Assembly: GCF_902635505.1 (NCBI RefSeq)
Contig: NC_045427.1
Span: 260,669,922 to 260,733,921, forward strand
Source: Sarcophilus harrisii
Taxonomy: Eukaryota; Chordata; Mammalia; Dasyuromorphia; Dasyuridae
Length of the DNA stretch: 64,000 nt
Direction of reading: 5' to 3'
Part shown: piece after piece, positions 9,943-24,900 of the stretch
Layout: every line of letters starts with the position of its first letter
Position numbering within the stretch: position 1 is the first letter of the stretch
The notes under the pieces: generated by a model
The model's database searches: none
What the model was told of the DNA's origin: nothing
What the model saw: the letters and a program-made list of their open reading frames with translations, nothing else
Program-made: the position numbers and the translations under genes

Positions 9943-12900
9943 GTAGGAAGGCGCGGGGAGCCCCTGGCCCCGCCGGCCCCGCCTCGGCTCTGCCCCGCAC
10001 CCCCCTCGGCCGCCCCGTTACCTCCTCCGCCCCGCCCCCGCTGCGTTCTCTGCCTTCCGCTCCCCCCCACTCCTGCCTGGCCCCCGCGGAGCCCCTCCTC
10101 GCCCCGCTGCCCCGGCCCCAGGAGCACTCCGCTATCCTCCCCTAGGTCTCGGCGAAAGGCTCTTAATCCGGGTCCGTGAATTTGGCGTTTTACTTAAAAA
10201 AATCTTTTTTGACAAGTGCATTTCCCCATCGTGGTGCCATTCGAAATCCTACGTACTCTACGCGCTTACAAGTATTATTCCGAGAAGGGGTCCGTAGTTT
10301 CACCAAGCTGCCCACGACGCGAATGTCAGGAATTCTTTACGCGCATCCTCACGTCCCCTCGGCTTTTCGGGGATGTCCCTTCACGGGGCTGCCGCCCTCT
10401 TCCTTTATTTTTCCCTCCCCGCCACGCACACGCAGACCGAGGTGCACAGTTCTCCTTTTCCTTGCCATTCTCTGAAGCTTTGGGCAGGCCCAAGAGCACA
10501 TTCATACCGTGCCTCCTCTAACTCTTTCTTTTCTCATCACTTTTTTTTTTTTTTTTAAACACATGCCCAACCCTTAGTCAACAGCAATCCTCTTCAACAA
10601 ACATTGGATGCCTAACTAAGCACGGCAGGAGTACTAAACGATCACAAACATTTGGGGAGGGGGGGAGAAAGAAAATAACGCGTTTGAAAGTTCATTAACA
10701 TGAAGCAGAAGTTGGTAGTGCACAAGAAAGTTATAAAGTGCCTTTGAAAGTTCAAAGCAGGGAGAGATCACTTCGTAGAGAAGGGTGCAGTGCAGGAGAT
10801 GGCATCTGGGTTGCTTTTAAAGGATGAATAGGTTTTCAACTGGTAGGAAAGTGGGGGGAAAGAATTGCAGAAAGGAAAACCCGCCTAATGCATTAGCAGT
10901 GCGACAGAGGCATTTTTGCCTGGACCGCACTAGTGTCGGTGGAGGATATAGTCTGTTAAGGGAGATAAGGCTGGATAGGTGGGACAGGCTTAATTAGTGG
11001 AGGACCTTGATGGCGAGCTACAGAGCTATCACATGATAAGAGGGATCAGTAGAATGTGTTTGAGCTGAGGAGTTTGTGATTGAAGTATAGCATAGATTGG
11101 GGGGAGGGGGAACCATTTCCATTAACAGTAGATCTGAATTAGGGGCCATGACCATGAGAATGGGAAGATGGTTGTTAGCAAAAGTTTGGAGATAGAATTG
11201 AACTCTTGGTGATTGAATCATTTGGAGTCAAAATTAATTGAAACATTTCCAGAATGGGTGATTGACAGAATAGTTATACCTTTAACTCATAAAAAGAATA
11301 GGTCAGTCTTTGAGGAAAAATGATGAATTTGACTTGGAACATGTTGAATTATAAGTTCCTGTAAGCTAACAGAAAGCTGGTAATGTGGGACTGAAACTGA
11401 AGAGAGAAATTGGGGTTGTAGATTTGTAATCAAGTAGAATTGATGCTTAAAGCTTTAAGTTCGGACAAGATTGCCTTGGGAGATATTATAGAGAACAAAT
11501 AAAACAAAGCTAAAGATTGAACCTTTCCTTGCATCCAATGCAACAAGGTTCTAAATATAAATTTCCTAAAGAAGAATTAAATTAGGGCACAGGGAAAAAG
11601 AGATATTTGCCCAAAAAGTAAGTAGCAATACCCTCAAACATCCTATCTTCATACACAACCTACTCTTTCATTTCTTATTATATTGCAACTAACTCTGCAA
11701 ATTATATATCTCAGATTCTTCCACTTCACCAATCCTTATTGATTTTCCCTATTTAGAAATCCCTCACCCCTTCCTTTTCCCAATATAACTTTGCCTTCTG
11801 GAGCATCCTTTCCTTCTAAATGTCTTTCATATTGTATGGAGTATCTGAAATGGACTCTGCCCTTCCTTACCCTACTTTCCAGCTGTTATAGGCCCTTCCT
11901 TTCTTTTAGGGCCCAATTTAAGTATTTAATAAATGTTTGTTGATTGTATTGTTGAACTGAAAGCTTCATGTGGGGCTGGGTCTTGAAAACTTAAGTTTGT
12001 CCTTTTCAGGCAGCTAGGTGGCACTTATTGTGTCACTTGGAATCAGAAAGACTCATCTTCCTGATTTCAAATCAGATACTAACTGTGTGACTTATTCACT
12101 TAGTCCTGTTTGCCTCAGTTTCCTCATCTGTAGAATAAGCTGGAAGAAAGTGGCCAATCACTCTAGTATCCAGAAAACCCCAAACAGGGTCATGAAAAGT
12201 CAGAATGAAAATACTCAATAACAAACTTCTTTCTGCCTGTAATAGTTGCCTCATATATTTTATATCCATCTAATTTCCACACTATACCAATGTGTTATCT
12301 TGTTCCCCCTAGGCTGTCTCTACTACTTAATTCTTTTTATTATCATATATTTCAAGGGTCTTTGAGTTCATCTGTGCAAGTATTTTCTTTACAAAAGGAA
12401 ATTACAAGGTCTCATAGCTATGCCTTAGTTTTTTATGAGTCATAGTGGCTGACAAAAAATATCATCTTATATCCACTATCCAACTTTCTTATGCCATGCC
12501 TCTGATACATGTGTACACACATTCACACACATGTATTCTATCTCTGAGAAAATCTTTTTCCACCATGGCAGAACCTGCTGATACAGCTAAAACAACCATG
12601 CAGAGTCTATCATACATCACTTTAGGACTTTAGTGGAAGTTATTCATAATTAGTTGCTCATAATGGAGACCTGTCTCTGTTCTCTGTTCTAGAGAACATT
12701 TTTTTTTTTAATTTATTTTAGATCATGTCTTTGCATATTTGTACAGGAAAAGGAAGACATTTTGAAGTTCTCTCTTACTGCCAGGTTTCTTACCTCCTAA
12801 AAATGTTAACACAGATATACTATTGTGCAAATAAGTATTATTAAATAATTGGTGCTTCCTTTTTCTATGATTTATATCAATCAGCCTCATCCAACACATC

Positions 12901-15900
12901 TACTCAACAAGCTTTTAATGAAATAATAACTTTTTTGAACTATTCTACTTCACTCCACCTCCATCTGTTCTTTCATATTGAAATACTGAAAATGGAAATG
13001 CTTACTCTTTAAAATCACAATACAATAACTTTTCAGCTATCTGGAACTCAACTATTCGACAACCTCAGTTATATAAAATTTAGCTCAGTATCAAGAAATA
13101 AGGTTAAAGATCTAAAAACAACAAAATTAATTTCACTCAGTTCCCAGTTAAATTCATGCATTTTGCTCATAGGAAAAATACTTTAAGATCTAACTTTAGA
13201 ATGTAATTGCTCTGTTTCTTCCATAGTTCTAGCAAACTTGTTTATCAGGTTTTCATGTGCACAGCAGATAAAAAGCAGCAAATTAAAAGATCGGGGAGAG
13301 AGAGAGATAACTAAAGACAGGAACATGCATAAAAATCAGTAAACCTTTATTTCAAAAAAGATGGGAAGAAGGGTGCTTAATGAAAGCAAAAAACAAAAGT
13401 TTGATAGCAATTAGGAGGGGAAAAAAAGGATTACTTAAAATCCAGACCAAAAAAAAATAGTGGTTGGGTATTATTTTGCATAGGACCAAACCTCATAGGC
13501 TTGTTATTGAAATAAAGTACATAATATAATAATACAGTAATATTCATACAGTAATACAGTAGCATTTAGGATTATCCCTCTGAATCATTAGAGAAGATAT
13601 AAGCATGTTCATGATCTCTTTAAGAAGACAGGGAAGTTTATAATACATTTCCATACTTTAGCTTTAAAAAAAAAATCCCATGAACAGACTGCAACATATT
13701 ACTAATGAAGAATTGCACTAGAAATTAAAGATATCATAATTATAGAACATTCCATTTTATGGTAGAAAGAACTAACTTTCAGGAAAGACATATGAAGGAA
13801 AATACAAGTGCCATAAATCATTTAGTGTAACTTTTGTCATGTGGAACTTTTGGCAATCTCATCTGCATTTTTTTTTCCCTGAAGATAATCAAAGGAAAAG
13901 GAAAAGAACCTATACTAAAATGTTTATAACAGTTCTTTTTGTGGTGGCAAAGAACTAGAAATTGCAGGGATACCCATCAATTGGGGAATGGCTGGACAAG
14001 ATGTGGTATATGATTGTGATGGAATACTGGAATATTGTGATGAAAATGATGGGCTCAATGATTTTAGAAAAATGTGGAAAAACTAACAGGAAATAATGAA
14101 AAGTGAAATGAGCAGAACCAAGACAACATTGTGTAGAGTAACAGCAATTTTGTTTTAAGAACAACTTTGAGCAAATGAGTTACTTTGTCTATCATAAATT
14201 CTTGACAGCTATAAGAGAGATGAAAGATGGTATCTGCATCTAGGGTAAAAACTGATAAACAGAAGTATCTAGAAAATAATTTTACATAATGGTAGCCCTC
14301 TCTAGGGTAAGGATAGGAAGGAAAAAAAATTACATGATAATTTTGTGGTATATTTGAAAGAAATAGCAAGTTATGTCTAGTAGATTTGTAGTTTCATGTG
14401 CAATCATCTTTGTTATTGTACTACATTACAGAAATATTTGTTTTGTTTCATAAATTAAAAATAAATTTAAAGGAAAGAAATACATACTTTAGAAATCTAT
14501 TCTCTCACTCATATAGGTATTCCTTGCACTAAAATAAGTATCATCCATTCCTTGCTTTCATAGAAGATCTTCATGATTTAGTGTGGCCAAATAATTAACT
14601 GGTGCCTAAACCTTCTGGTGAATCAGATTGGTCCTTAACCAACAAATGTACTATCAGTTGATTGTCTGTGTTTGAAATTTTTCCAGCCTTGTAATATCTG
14701 CCAGAGAGTTTATTCTCCACTTTGAGAATCCTCGGTCACCACTGTACTGTTATGAGGCACCAAAGGAGTAGTCTAGGGGAGGATTTAATTTAATAGTTTA
14801 TGAAAATCATATGTTTGTAATTTTTTTTCTCACCTTCAGGGTAATATATAGTGTAGAAATAGTTTTATATTCTAGAAGTTAATCTCATCATTTTGCTTTG
14901 TGGAGTTTGTTTTGGAATGAAGTCAGAGAAACATTTTAGCAGTCAGTTGGGGAAAAAATGCTAAATTGTTGCATGCACAATAAACAAATTTGGTAAAGGT
15001 ATCCCCTTGGAGTTGAGTGTAAACTACTTTCCAGCCATGTAGATCTTTCCTCATGACTAAGACTGAATGGATGATTTTAGCATAAAACATTGAATTTAAT
15101 TGATTTATTTGATTTTCAATGTTATTAAAATGATAATGTACATAGAATATAGTTTCATATTACAGATACAAATAAATTAAAAATTTTTAACTTCCGATAA
15201 AGAAAGTTCACTTTTAGTCACTTTCTGCGTTTAAGATTTAAGGATTTCAGGACCACAGAGAAACTTTCCAATTTCTTTCCAATTCTCAGACTCAAGATTT
15301 GTTATTACCTTAAGTTTAGAGTACATGTGCATGTTTGTGTACAGTCACAATAATTTAAAAATTCCTTGTTTATAATCTCAATAGGAATAAATACTGTTGC
15401 CCCTGAACATTCTATTTCTAAGCCTTTAGGTGTAACCAACTTGAGCTTCAAATCATTATATTGATAGATAAGACTCAAAAGACCAGAATAAATAAATTCT
15501 AGGTTAAGTTTGGATTATCACAGTATTATTATGAAGAACAAAAAAGAGAGTTAACTAGGGGATGGGCAGTTACTTCAAATGATAACAGAATTTTAAATTT
15601 TTAAGTTTTACACATTTTATCATGTCTTTAAAGTGGAATAGTACTTTTTTATACAATGGTATATTTAACATACATGACTTTTGAATTTTCTTTTATATAT
15701 GCAGTAGACAAAAATGTATAGAACATGCATCTAAAATGCAATTACATATAGTATGAAATACAGTTGGTAGAATTGTTAGATTTGGACTAAGATGATTAAT
15801 GTCACAATTTCTTTTGCTCTTTTTTGTAACTTGTCATTTGCATAATGTCTGGTATCTACACTTAATAAATGCTTGTTACTAGTTTTTGATATTTTAAAAA

Positions 15901-18900
15901 TCCCTAAGACTTTTTTTAAAATTTTAGGTAAAAGATCCCCTGGAAATCAATTTAGTTCTACGCCCCCAGGGTTTGACTGGTGATGAAGAAGTCTATGTCA
16001 AAGTGGATTTGAAAGTCAAATGCCCACCAACCTATCCAGATGTGTGAGTACATTTGTGTATTGTTTTGATGTAGTTTTAGTTTGTCCTTTAATCACCACA
16101 AACGTTAGCTGAAATTTATTAATGAAAACCTTCCTTTTATTCCTTTTTAAATGTTTCTTTTATTGACTCCTCATTTTTTTTCAGATCCCCTAATGAAGAA
16201 ATTTTCAGATCCCTCTTCTCTCCACACTCTCCTTTGGCAAGTTCAGTTACTCCTATGGCTTTGATCAATCTTACTTCAAGAACTATCTAAATTTACATCT
16301 GTCATGATGTTTTTTCCTGTGCTTAAGACTTGTATCACCAGTTGCCTAAAAGATATTGCCACCTGAATATTTCATTGGCACCTCAAACCAAGCTTATCTT
16401 TCCCTCTAATCCTCTCCATTCTGACCTCAGTGTTTCTGTGTGTGGTGTCTTCATTCATTTACCTACTCTCCCATGTTTAAAACCTTGATGTTGCCTTTGA
16501 CTCTCTTCTATACTTTTTATGTTTGGTTACTACCAGATCCCATCAATTTTATGTCTACAGGGTCTTTTGTATCATAGAATTATAGGACCATAGATCTAGA
16601 TCTGGAGGGGCATTCTAGAAGCCGTCTAGTCCAAAACCTTCCTCTTTCAAGGGAGGAAACTAAGGGTCAGGAGTTTAAGTGACTCCTCCAAGATCAAATG
16701 TCAGTGGCAGTATCAGAACCCAGGTTTTCAGATGCAAGCCAGTGCTTTTCCCCTATGCCAAACCACTTCCCTTATATCACTCATTCCTCATTCTCAATGC
16801 TCATTCCTATACCCTTAGTTTAGATCTTCAGTACCCTCAATCTGAATTTTTGCTACTTATTCTCCCAGCAGGGTTTTTATGCCTCCACTTTTTCTTACTC
16901 TTCAATCTGTTCTTCATAACATTATCAGATAATTTTCCTTATGTATTACTCTGGTCCTATCATTCCCTTGCTCAAAATTCTTGAGTGGCTCCCTTATTGC
17001 TAACTGGATCAAGGTCATATTTTTTCTCCTAGCATTCAAAGCTTTTCAATCTGGCCATACCAGCCTTATTTCATATTTTTTCTTTCCCTGAATTCTAAAT
17101 TCTAAGCAGACTTAGTTATCCTGTTCTGCCACTGTGCCTCTGTTCAAGTTAGTCCCCGTACTTAAAATGTTCTTCATTCATTTCACCTCCTGAATTCCTT
17201 CTCATCTTAAAAACCCAAACTCAGAAGCCAGCAGAAATTCTTCCCTGATCCTTCCATCAATAACAAATCTTTCCTCACAAGTCTCATATAGGATTTTTGT
17301 TTTGGAATTCTCCAACTTGGACTTCTCAAAACTGATTGTGATAGTTATCTCTATTTGTGTCTTAGTACCCCTGTTGGATTCTAAGTTCCATAAGGGCAGA
17401 GATTTTGTGTTATCTAAACTTTTATATCCTTTAGTACTTATATCCATTTAGCATTTACATTTATTTATTTGTTTGTTTGTGGAATGAATGAACACAGAAG
17501 CAAGTTACCAGGGCTTGCTGAAGCACAACAGGAACAGAGTAGGACCCTTTCCCCTTAAACTTGCTACTTGTGACTTGCAGATCCCTTGCAAAGGAATAGT
17601 AGTCACTTCAATGCCTGGTGGCACCTGATGTTTTCTTTTCCTACAGATGACCCTGACTTACATCATGTATATTCAGCCCACTTTCCTGTAAGATTCTGAT
17701 AATATAATATTGGTTATTATGTAAACTGGAATTGTCTTTCGAGAAAAATCTTCTTTTTAAATCATTATTAACTGTATTACTAGAGATTGTTGAGATTTTT
17801 GTGATAATACTCAGAGGGCACAGTAAGCTTTGTATTGAACTGTTAAAGTTAGTGATACTGCTACAACACATACCAAATTCTGAAATAAACCTTTTATTTT
17901 CCAGTGTCCCTGAAATAGAGCTAAAGAATGCAAAAGGTTTGTCAAATGAAAGTGTTAATTCGCTAAAGGCCAACCTGGAAAAATTAGCTAAAGAACATTG
18001 TGGAGAGGTAAGATTTTAAAATATATATATATATACACATATATAATTGTTATAATCAATGCCATCACAAAATCAAAACAGATGTTTCATCTAGCATTTT
18101 TAAAAAATTTTAAATGTTATTTTAATGGTATATTATTTTTCCAATTTTATATAAAAGGTTTTCAATTTTCATTTTTGTAAGATTTTGAATTCTAATTTTT
18201 TTCCTCCCTCTTTCTCTTCCCTTTTCTCTCCTCGTGCTAGTAAGCAGTTTTATATAGGTTATAAATGTATATTCATTCCTTTTTAAACATATTTCCAGAT
18301 GAGTCATGTTGGGTAAAAATCAGAATAAAAGAGAAAAACCACAAGAAAGGGGAAAAAAAAGGTGAAAATAGTATGCTTTAATCCACATTTCTTTGGATGT
18401 GGATGGCATTTTCCATCCAAAGTTCATTGAAATTGTCTTGGATCACTGTATTGTTGAGAAAAGCCAAGTCTATCATAGTTGATCATCACACAATCTTGCT
18501 TTTATTGGTACAATGTTTTTCTGTTTCTGTTTGCTTCATTTAGAAAAGCTTCACTTTTCTAGACTTTTCTTTCATCTTCATTTTAATGGGACTCATTTTA
18601 CCTTTGACTTAAAAGTTTTTTCTGTGTCTTTTAGATACATTTTATTCCTAAATTTTTGGTTTATATTATTCTATGGCTATCCTCCAAAGCAAAATCACTA
18701 AAGTTGAACAATCAATCTTGGAGACATTGTCTACTAAATAGGTTCATATTGAGGACTTTTTTGACCAGTGAATGATGCTGTAATTGATATGTTGTGAACA
18801 GTGATAACATATTTGAGTGTATACTTTTAGCAAACTTGGGATATGCTATCAATTTCTATCCTGCCACAACAAAATTTTAACTATAACACTGAAAAATCTT

Positions 18901-21900
18901 AATTTTCAGGATTTGTTGATTTTATGAAGTAAGAAAGGGAAAGAGTCTTCACTTCACAAAAGTATTTGCTTCCAGACCTAATAAACCCTGAACCTGTCTT
19001 CCCACTACCACAGTCTTAGCCTGAAGAGAAAGAAGAGCTGGCTTAGTAGTCACTCAGTCTGGGCTTCAACCCAGATGTTTTAAAACAGCTTTTCTGCTTC
19101 AAATTTATGTGCTCTTGGCCTTTTCTCTGCCATTAATCCCACACATTTGTGAAACTGACTAAAACAACAGGAAATGGGTTAAATCAAACATTGCTGATTT
19201 GTCTCAGACCTGTTCTGGTCTCTACCCATTTCCCTAGGGTTTATTGAACCATGACTCACACCTCTTCTAACAGACCTACTTATTCAAAGCCTTGTAATTT
19301 GTAATTTTCTTTTTTCTTTCTTTTTTTTTTTTTGCTGAGACAGTTGGGGTTAAGTGACTTGCCCAGGGTCACGTAGCTAGAGAGTGTTAAGTGTCTGAGG
19401 TCACATTTGAACTCGGGTCTTCCAGATTTCAGGACTTGGTGCTCTATATACTGTGCCACCTCGCTGCTCCAGCCTTGTGATTTTCAATATGATATATACA
19501 CCATAGTAATAATCATATTTAACTTCCACAAACAGTGAAGGATTATTTCATAACAAGTTTTCTTCTCAGTTACTTGTAATAGGCTTTAATGCCATTTCTA
19601 TAACTGAATAATATAATATAAGACAAGGGCTGTTATGGCTGGACAAAAATCTGGAAGTTTTAACAGTCTGCAAGTTCAGTAAGAATCAACAGTGTGATAT
19701 GATAGGAAAATGAATGCAATGATAGGTTGCTTTAAAAATAGTACAGGGTTCATGTGCCAAAATGTTTGTGGCAGCCCTGTTTGTAGTGGCTAGAAGCTGG
19801 AAACTGAGTGGATGCCCATCAATTGGAGAATGGTTGGGTAAATTGTGGTATATGAATGTTATGGAATATTATTGTTCTGTAAGAAATGACCAGCAGGATG
19901 AATACAGAGAGGCTTGGAGAGACTTACATGAACTGATGCTAAGTGAAATGAGCAGAACCAAGAGATCATTATATATTTCAACAACGATACTGTATGAGGA
20001 TGTATTCTGATGGAAGTGGATTTCTTTGACAAAGAGAAGATCTAATTCAGTTTCAATTGATCAACGATGGACAGAAGCAGCTACACCTAAAGAAAGAACA
20101 CTGGGAAATGAATGTAAACTGTTTGCATTTTGGTTCTTCTTCCTGGGTTATTTTTACCTTCTGAATCCAATTTTTCTTGTGCAACAAGAGAATTGTTTGG
20201 TTCTGCACACATATTTTGTATCTAGGATATACTGTGACATATTTAACATGTATAGGACTGCTTCCCATCTGGGGGAGGGGGTGGAGGGAGGGAGGGGAAA
20301 AGTCGGAACAGAAGTGAGTGCAAGGATAATGTAAAAAATTATCCAGGCGTGGGCTCTGTCAATAAAAAGTTATAATTTTTAAAAAATTAATTTAATTTAA
20401 AAAAAAAAAAGAATAGTATAGGATTCAAGATTAGAGTACTGTTCCCTTTCCCCAGTAGATCTCTCTGAAATATACTGTTCTGGATATCACATTATAGGAA
20501 TAAAAAGAGATAGATGGAGACTGTCTAGAGTATATCAGCAAGGATGATGAAGAAATTTAAGTTCAGGCCATAAGAGTATAATTCAAAGGAACCGAAGATG
20601 TTTAGAGAGTTGGACATGACTGAAAAATGATTGAACAGTAATAAGCTTAAAAAAGAGAAGATTTTATGAGGGAATACAAAAGCTGTTTTCATATGGAAGA
20701 GAATTTTTCCTGGTTCTGCTTTAGGCATTGTGGAAAGAAGAGCTCTTACTCTTGAGTCAGAGTATCTGCATTCAGATTTGGTACAGGTGGTTATTACCTG
20801 CATGGCGTTAGACAAGTAAATGTCTGTGTCTTTCTATTCTCATGCATAGAATAAAGAGGTAGGGTTCTAAATCTATGATCTTGTGTTTGGCCACCAAAAG
20901 CAAGACTTAGGGGTATTGATTGTGAGCATTAGTGAGTGGAAATTTTAAAGAGGTTTATTAGGCTTAATATACAGAGAAACTTGGTAATGATTAGAACTAA
21001 TCAAAAGTAAAATGGCTTACCTTAAAATGTGGTATGGTCCTCATACTAATGGTCTTCATTTTGGATGACCACTTGTCAACTATGTAAAAGATTACTTATT
21101 CAAGTATAGGCTGGACTAAGTGGCCTCCAAAGTCTCTTCCAACAATGAGATTCTGTATGTATTTACCAAGAAAAATCCAATAATGACTTCCTTAGCAGCT
21201 CCCTGTCCATAAGAGTCCACATATTTAGTATTCTGAAAATGTGTCTTAATCATAGTACTGTGAAGGATAAATCTGGGTGGGTTTTGGATGTATGGTAAAC
21301 AAGAACTATAGGAATTTCTTTTCTTCACTCCTTTCTAGTGATAGTGCACCTTCTTTTCCTTTTAAATTTTTACTCTGGAGGATCTTATTATACCCTTCTT
21401 TTAAAAAAGAGAAAGGACTAAAAGCTAATAAGGAGGTACTAAAATGGAAAAATTTTGGGCCTCAAAGTGTCACTTATTAAAGGCAATTTTATTATTTAAG
21501 TCAAGTAAAGAATAAATAAAGTAACACAAAAATTTTAACTTAGAGGTTATAATATAGTTAATCAGAAGTTGATCTCTAAAATCCATTTTCCCTTTAAAAT
21601 TCTGTGACTTTAAGTTCTATTTGAATGTTGCAGGGACAGATCAGGACATTTCTGATGAAAAAGTGGGATTTAAGTAATTTCATTAGCCTTTTTTAGTTTC
21701 TCAGGATTTTTGCAAGAAATGAGAAATTTCAATTGTAGAAATGCCTTTAGATGCTGGGATTCATGTGCATGTTTCAGATATTAGCTATATACCCTGTTGT
21801 CTTATTGATCTTCCCTTGAGACTGTTACCACTTTCATCAGGCCCCTAACTTGAAGATGTATTCTTTTTGTAAAGATAGAAAAGATTAATAGATATTTAAA

Positions 21901-24900
21901 ATATATTAGCATTTTATTATATTTTTTACATATATAATCAGAAGAAATGAAAAAAATATTGAAAAGGGAACAAATTTGAAGAGTAAATGATAAGTAGTCA
22001 AAAGCATTCTAAATCAGGTACAAATATTCAAGGATATAACTATTTAAGAAGAGCTCTTGAATGCATTGCTGTGTAGGCGAGGACATAAATATTTTCCCTA
22101 TCTAGTGCAACAAGAAGATGATAAATCAGCTTGCCTAGGCAGAAAAGAACAGCTATTATTATTATTTTTTTTTTTTAAATGAGATCCAAGATCTTTTTTT
22201 TTTTTTTTTTTTTAAATTTAATAGCCTTTTATTTACAGGATATATACATGGGTAACTTTACAGCATTAACAATTGCCAAACCTCTTGTTCCAATTTTTCA
22301 CCTCTTACCCCCCCCCCCCCCTAGATGGCAGGATGACCAGTAGATGTTAAATATATTAAAATATAAATTAGATACACAATAAGTATACATGACCAACCTG
22401 TTATTTTGCTGTACAAAAAGAATCAGACTCTGAAATATTGTACAATTAGCTTGTGAAGGAAATCAAAAATGCAGGTGGGCATAAATATAGGGATTGGGAA
22501 TTCAATGTAATGGTTTTTAGTCATCTCCCAGAGTTCTTTTTCTGGGCATAGCTAGTTCAGTTCATTACTGCTCCATTAGAAATGATTTGGTTGATCTCGT
22601 TGCTGAGGATGGCCTGGTCCATCAGAACTGGTCATCATATAGTATTGTTGTTGAAGTATATAATGATCTCCTGGTCCTGCTCATTTCACTCGGCATCAGT
22701 TCGTGTAAGTCTCTCCAGGCCTTTCTGAAATTATCCTGTTGGTCATTTCTTACAGAACAGTAATATTCCATAATATTCATATACCACAATTTATTCAGCC
22801 ATTCTCCAACTGATGGACATCCATTCAGTTTCCAGTTTTTAGCCACTACAAAAGGGCTGCCACAAACATTCGTGCACATGCAGGTCCCTTTCCCTTCTTT
22901 ATAATTTCTTTGGGATATAATCCCAGTAGTAACACTGCTGGATCAAAGGGTATGCACAGTTTGATAACTTTTTGAGCATAGTTCCAAACTACTCTCCAAA
23001 ATGGTTGGATTCCTTCACAACTCCACCAACAATGCATCAATGTCCCAGTTTTCCCGCATCCCCTCCAACAATCATCATTATTTTTTCCTGTCATCTTAGC
23101 CAATCTGACAGGTGTGTAGTGGTATCTTAGAGTTGTCTTAATTTGCATTTCTCTGATTAATAATGACTTGGAGCATCTTTTCATATAACTAGAAATAGTT
23201 TCAATTTCTTCATCTGAGAATTGTCTGTTCATATCCTTTGACCATTTTTCAATTGGAGAATGGCTTGATTTTTTATAAATTAGAGTTAATTCTCTATATA
23301 TATTTTGGAAATGAGGCCTTTATCAGAACCTTTGACTGTAAAAATATTTTCCTAGTTTATTGCTTCCCTTCTAATCTTGTCTGCATTAGTTTTGTTTGTA
23401 CAAAAACTTTTCAGTTTGGTATAATCGAAATTTTCTATTTTGTGATCAGTAATGACCTCTAGTTCTGCTTTGGTCATAAAGACCTTTATGGGCCCTTTTA
23501 TTAAATGTGTATTTTGTTATTGTATATCATGGCGTTCCTTTTTGTCACCAGTTCTGTTCTCATTTTTGTTGGTCTGAATTTTTTTTTTTTTTTTGGTAAA
23601 TCTGAGATAATAATATTTCCTTTAAAAAAAAAAAAAAAGAAAGAAACAGAAAATATTAGAGTTAGGAATACCTTAAATGCTACTGAGTTCAATTCCTGCT
23701 TTACAGATGGTGAAATTAAGGTACCGAGGTAAGATGACTTTCCCAATGCTTTGCAACTACTTGCTGATAAATCTAGAACTAGAGCCCAGCTCTCCTGAGT
23801 CCTAATGTTCTTTCACCCTTTATATAGTAAGTATAATTGGTTTATACCCTTATAGAGGTTCTCAGGGGAACTATTTTAATGTTTAGATAGAAGTTGTTTA
23901 TAACAAACTTACCAATTATTTGTATGTAAAATTTAAAAGCTGTTGCAAATACTTAATTTACTTGAAGTCTTACTTTTTATTTAGCAACCCTCTCTTTATA
24001 AAAATTACACCATTGTCTTGTTTTTTTCTGAGCCACGGAAGTTTGAATGAGTAAAGTTTTATGATATTTTAAATAAGATTTAATCATAAGTAAATTATAG
24101 TGGTACAGTGTTTCTCACTGTGTGTGTGTGTGTGTGTGTGTGTCTTATATACCATTCTGAGTTTAAGGTGCATATGTTGAAAAGAAGCTAGAAATGACTG
24201 TTCCAATAAGAATTAACCCCGCTGGAAACTAGTATAAGAGAAGTCGGATTATATACTATATCAGAACTCTCAGTTTTTTACAGCAGGAAACATCCTTCAC
24301 AACTGAAAGATGATGCCTACTCCTAATTCCAAGTGGTTCTATATATAGTAAATAAAAAGTTTACTGTGGTGAGTTTTATCATTTGCATATCTTGATCAAG
24401 TTTGATTTGAATTTGAAATTTGATGTGAAATTTACATTCAATGAAAAGTAAGTTTCCATTAAGAATTTTTCAGTGTTAGCTGATTTGAAAATTAGAAGCC
24501 CACAGGCTATAAATAAACATCTAAAAGTAATTCAATATAATTTAAAATGTTTCTTAAGTACTTCCTATATGCAGAGTACTGTGCTAGGCACCAGGGAATA
24601 CAGAAATATGACCCAGTTTCTTTTCTTTTTTTTTTTTTTTAAATTTAATAGCCTTTTATTTACAGGTTATATGTATGGGTAACTTTACAGCATTAACAAT
24701 TGCCAAACCTCTTGTTCCAGTTTTTCCCCTTCCTTCTCCCCACCCCTTCCCCTAGATGGCAGGATGACCAGTAGATGTTAAATATATTAAAATATAAATT
24801 AGATACACAATAAGTATACATGACCAAACCGTTATTTTGCTGTACAAAAAGAATCAGACTCTGAAATATTGTACAATTAGCTTGTGAAGGAAATCAAAAA

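Larger units (their letters stand above)
9943..15927 (+). other. EIF2AK4: Intron 1 of EIF2AK4
   Basis: About 6 kb. The CpG-rich promoter signal continues to about 10180. Later parts hold an ancient repeat remnant (about 10700-11460), an L2 tail, one SINE and one L1 fragment, listed separately. I recognise nothing in 12230-13900 or 14470-15920. Confidence 0.7.
16044..17904 (+). other. EIF2AK4: Intron 2 of EIF2AK4
   Basis: Most of the intron is an L2 remnant split by a MIR-type SINE (listed separately). The last 400 bp before exon 3 show nothing recognisable. Confidence 0.7.

Noticed and set aside
8972-10000. 342-codon open frame on the minus strand across the CpG island
   Set aside because: It is antisense to the GCN2 start, extremely Pro/Arg/Ala-rich in its first half, and crosses a SINE remnant in its second. 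It is the usual stop-poor artefact of GC-rich DNA with no recognisable domain.
22622-23232. Minus-strand frames that could be taken for a host gene
   Set aside because: They are L1 ORF2 C-terminal sequence in a truncated copy with an oligo-T tail and flanking duplication. The same applies to 54001-54954, 19762-20010 and 46901-47107.
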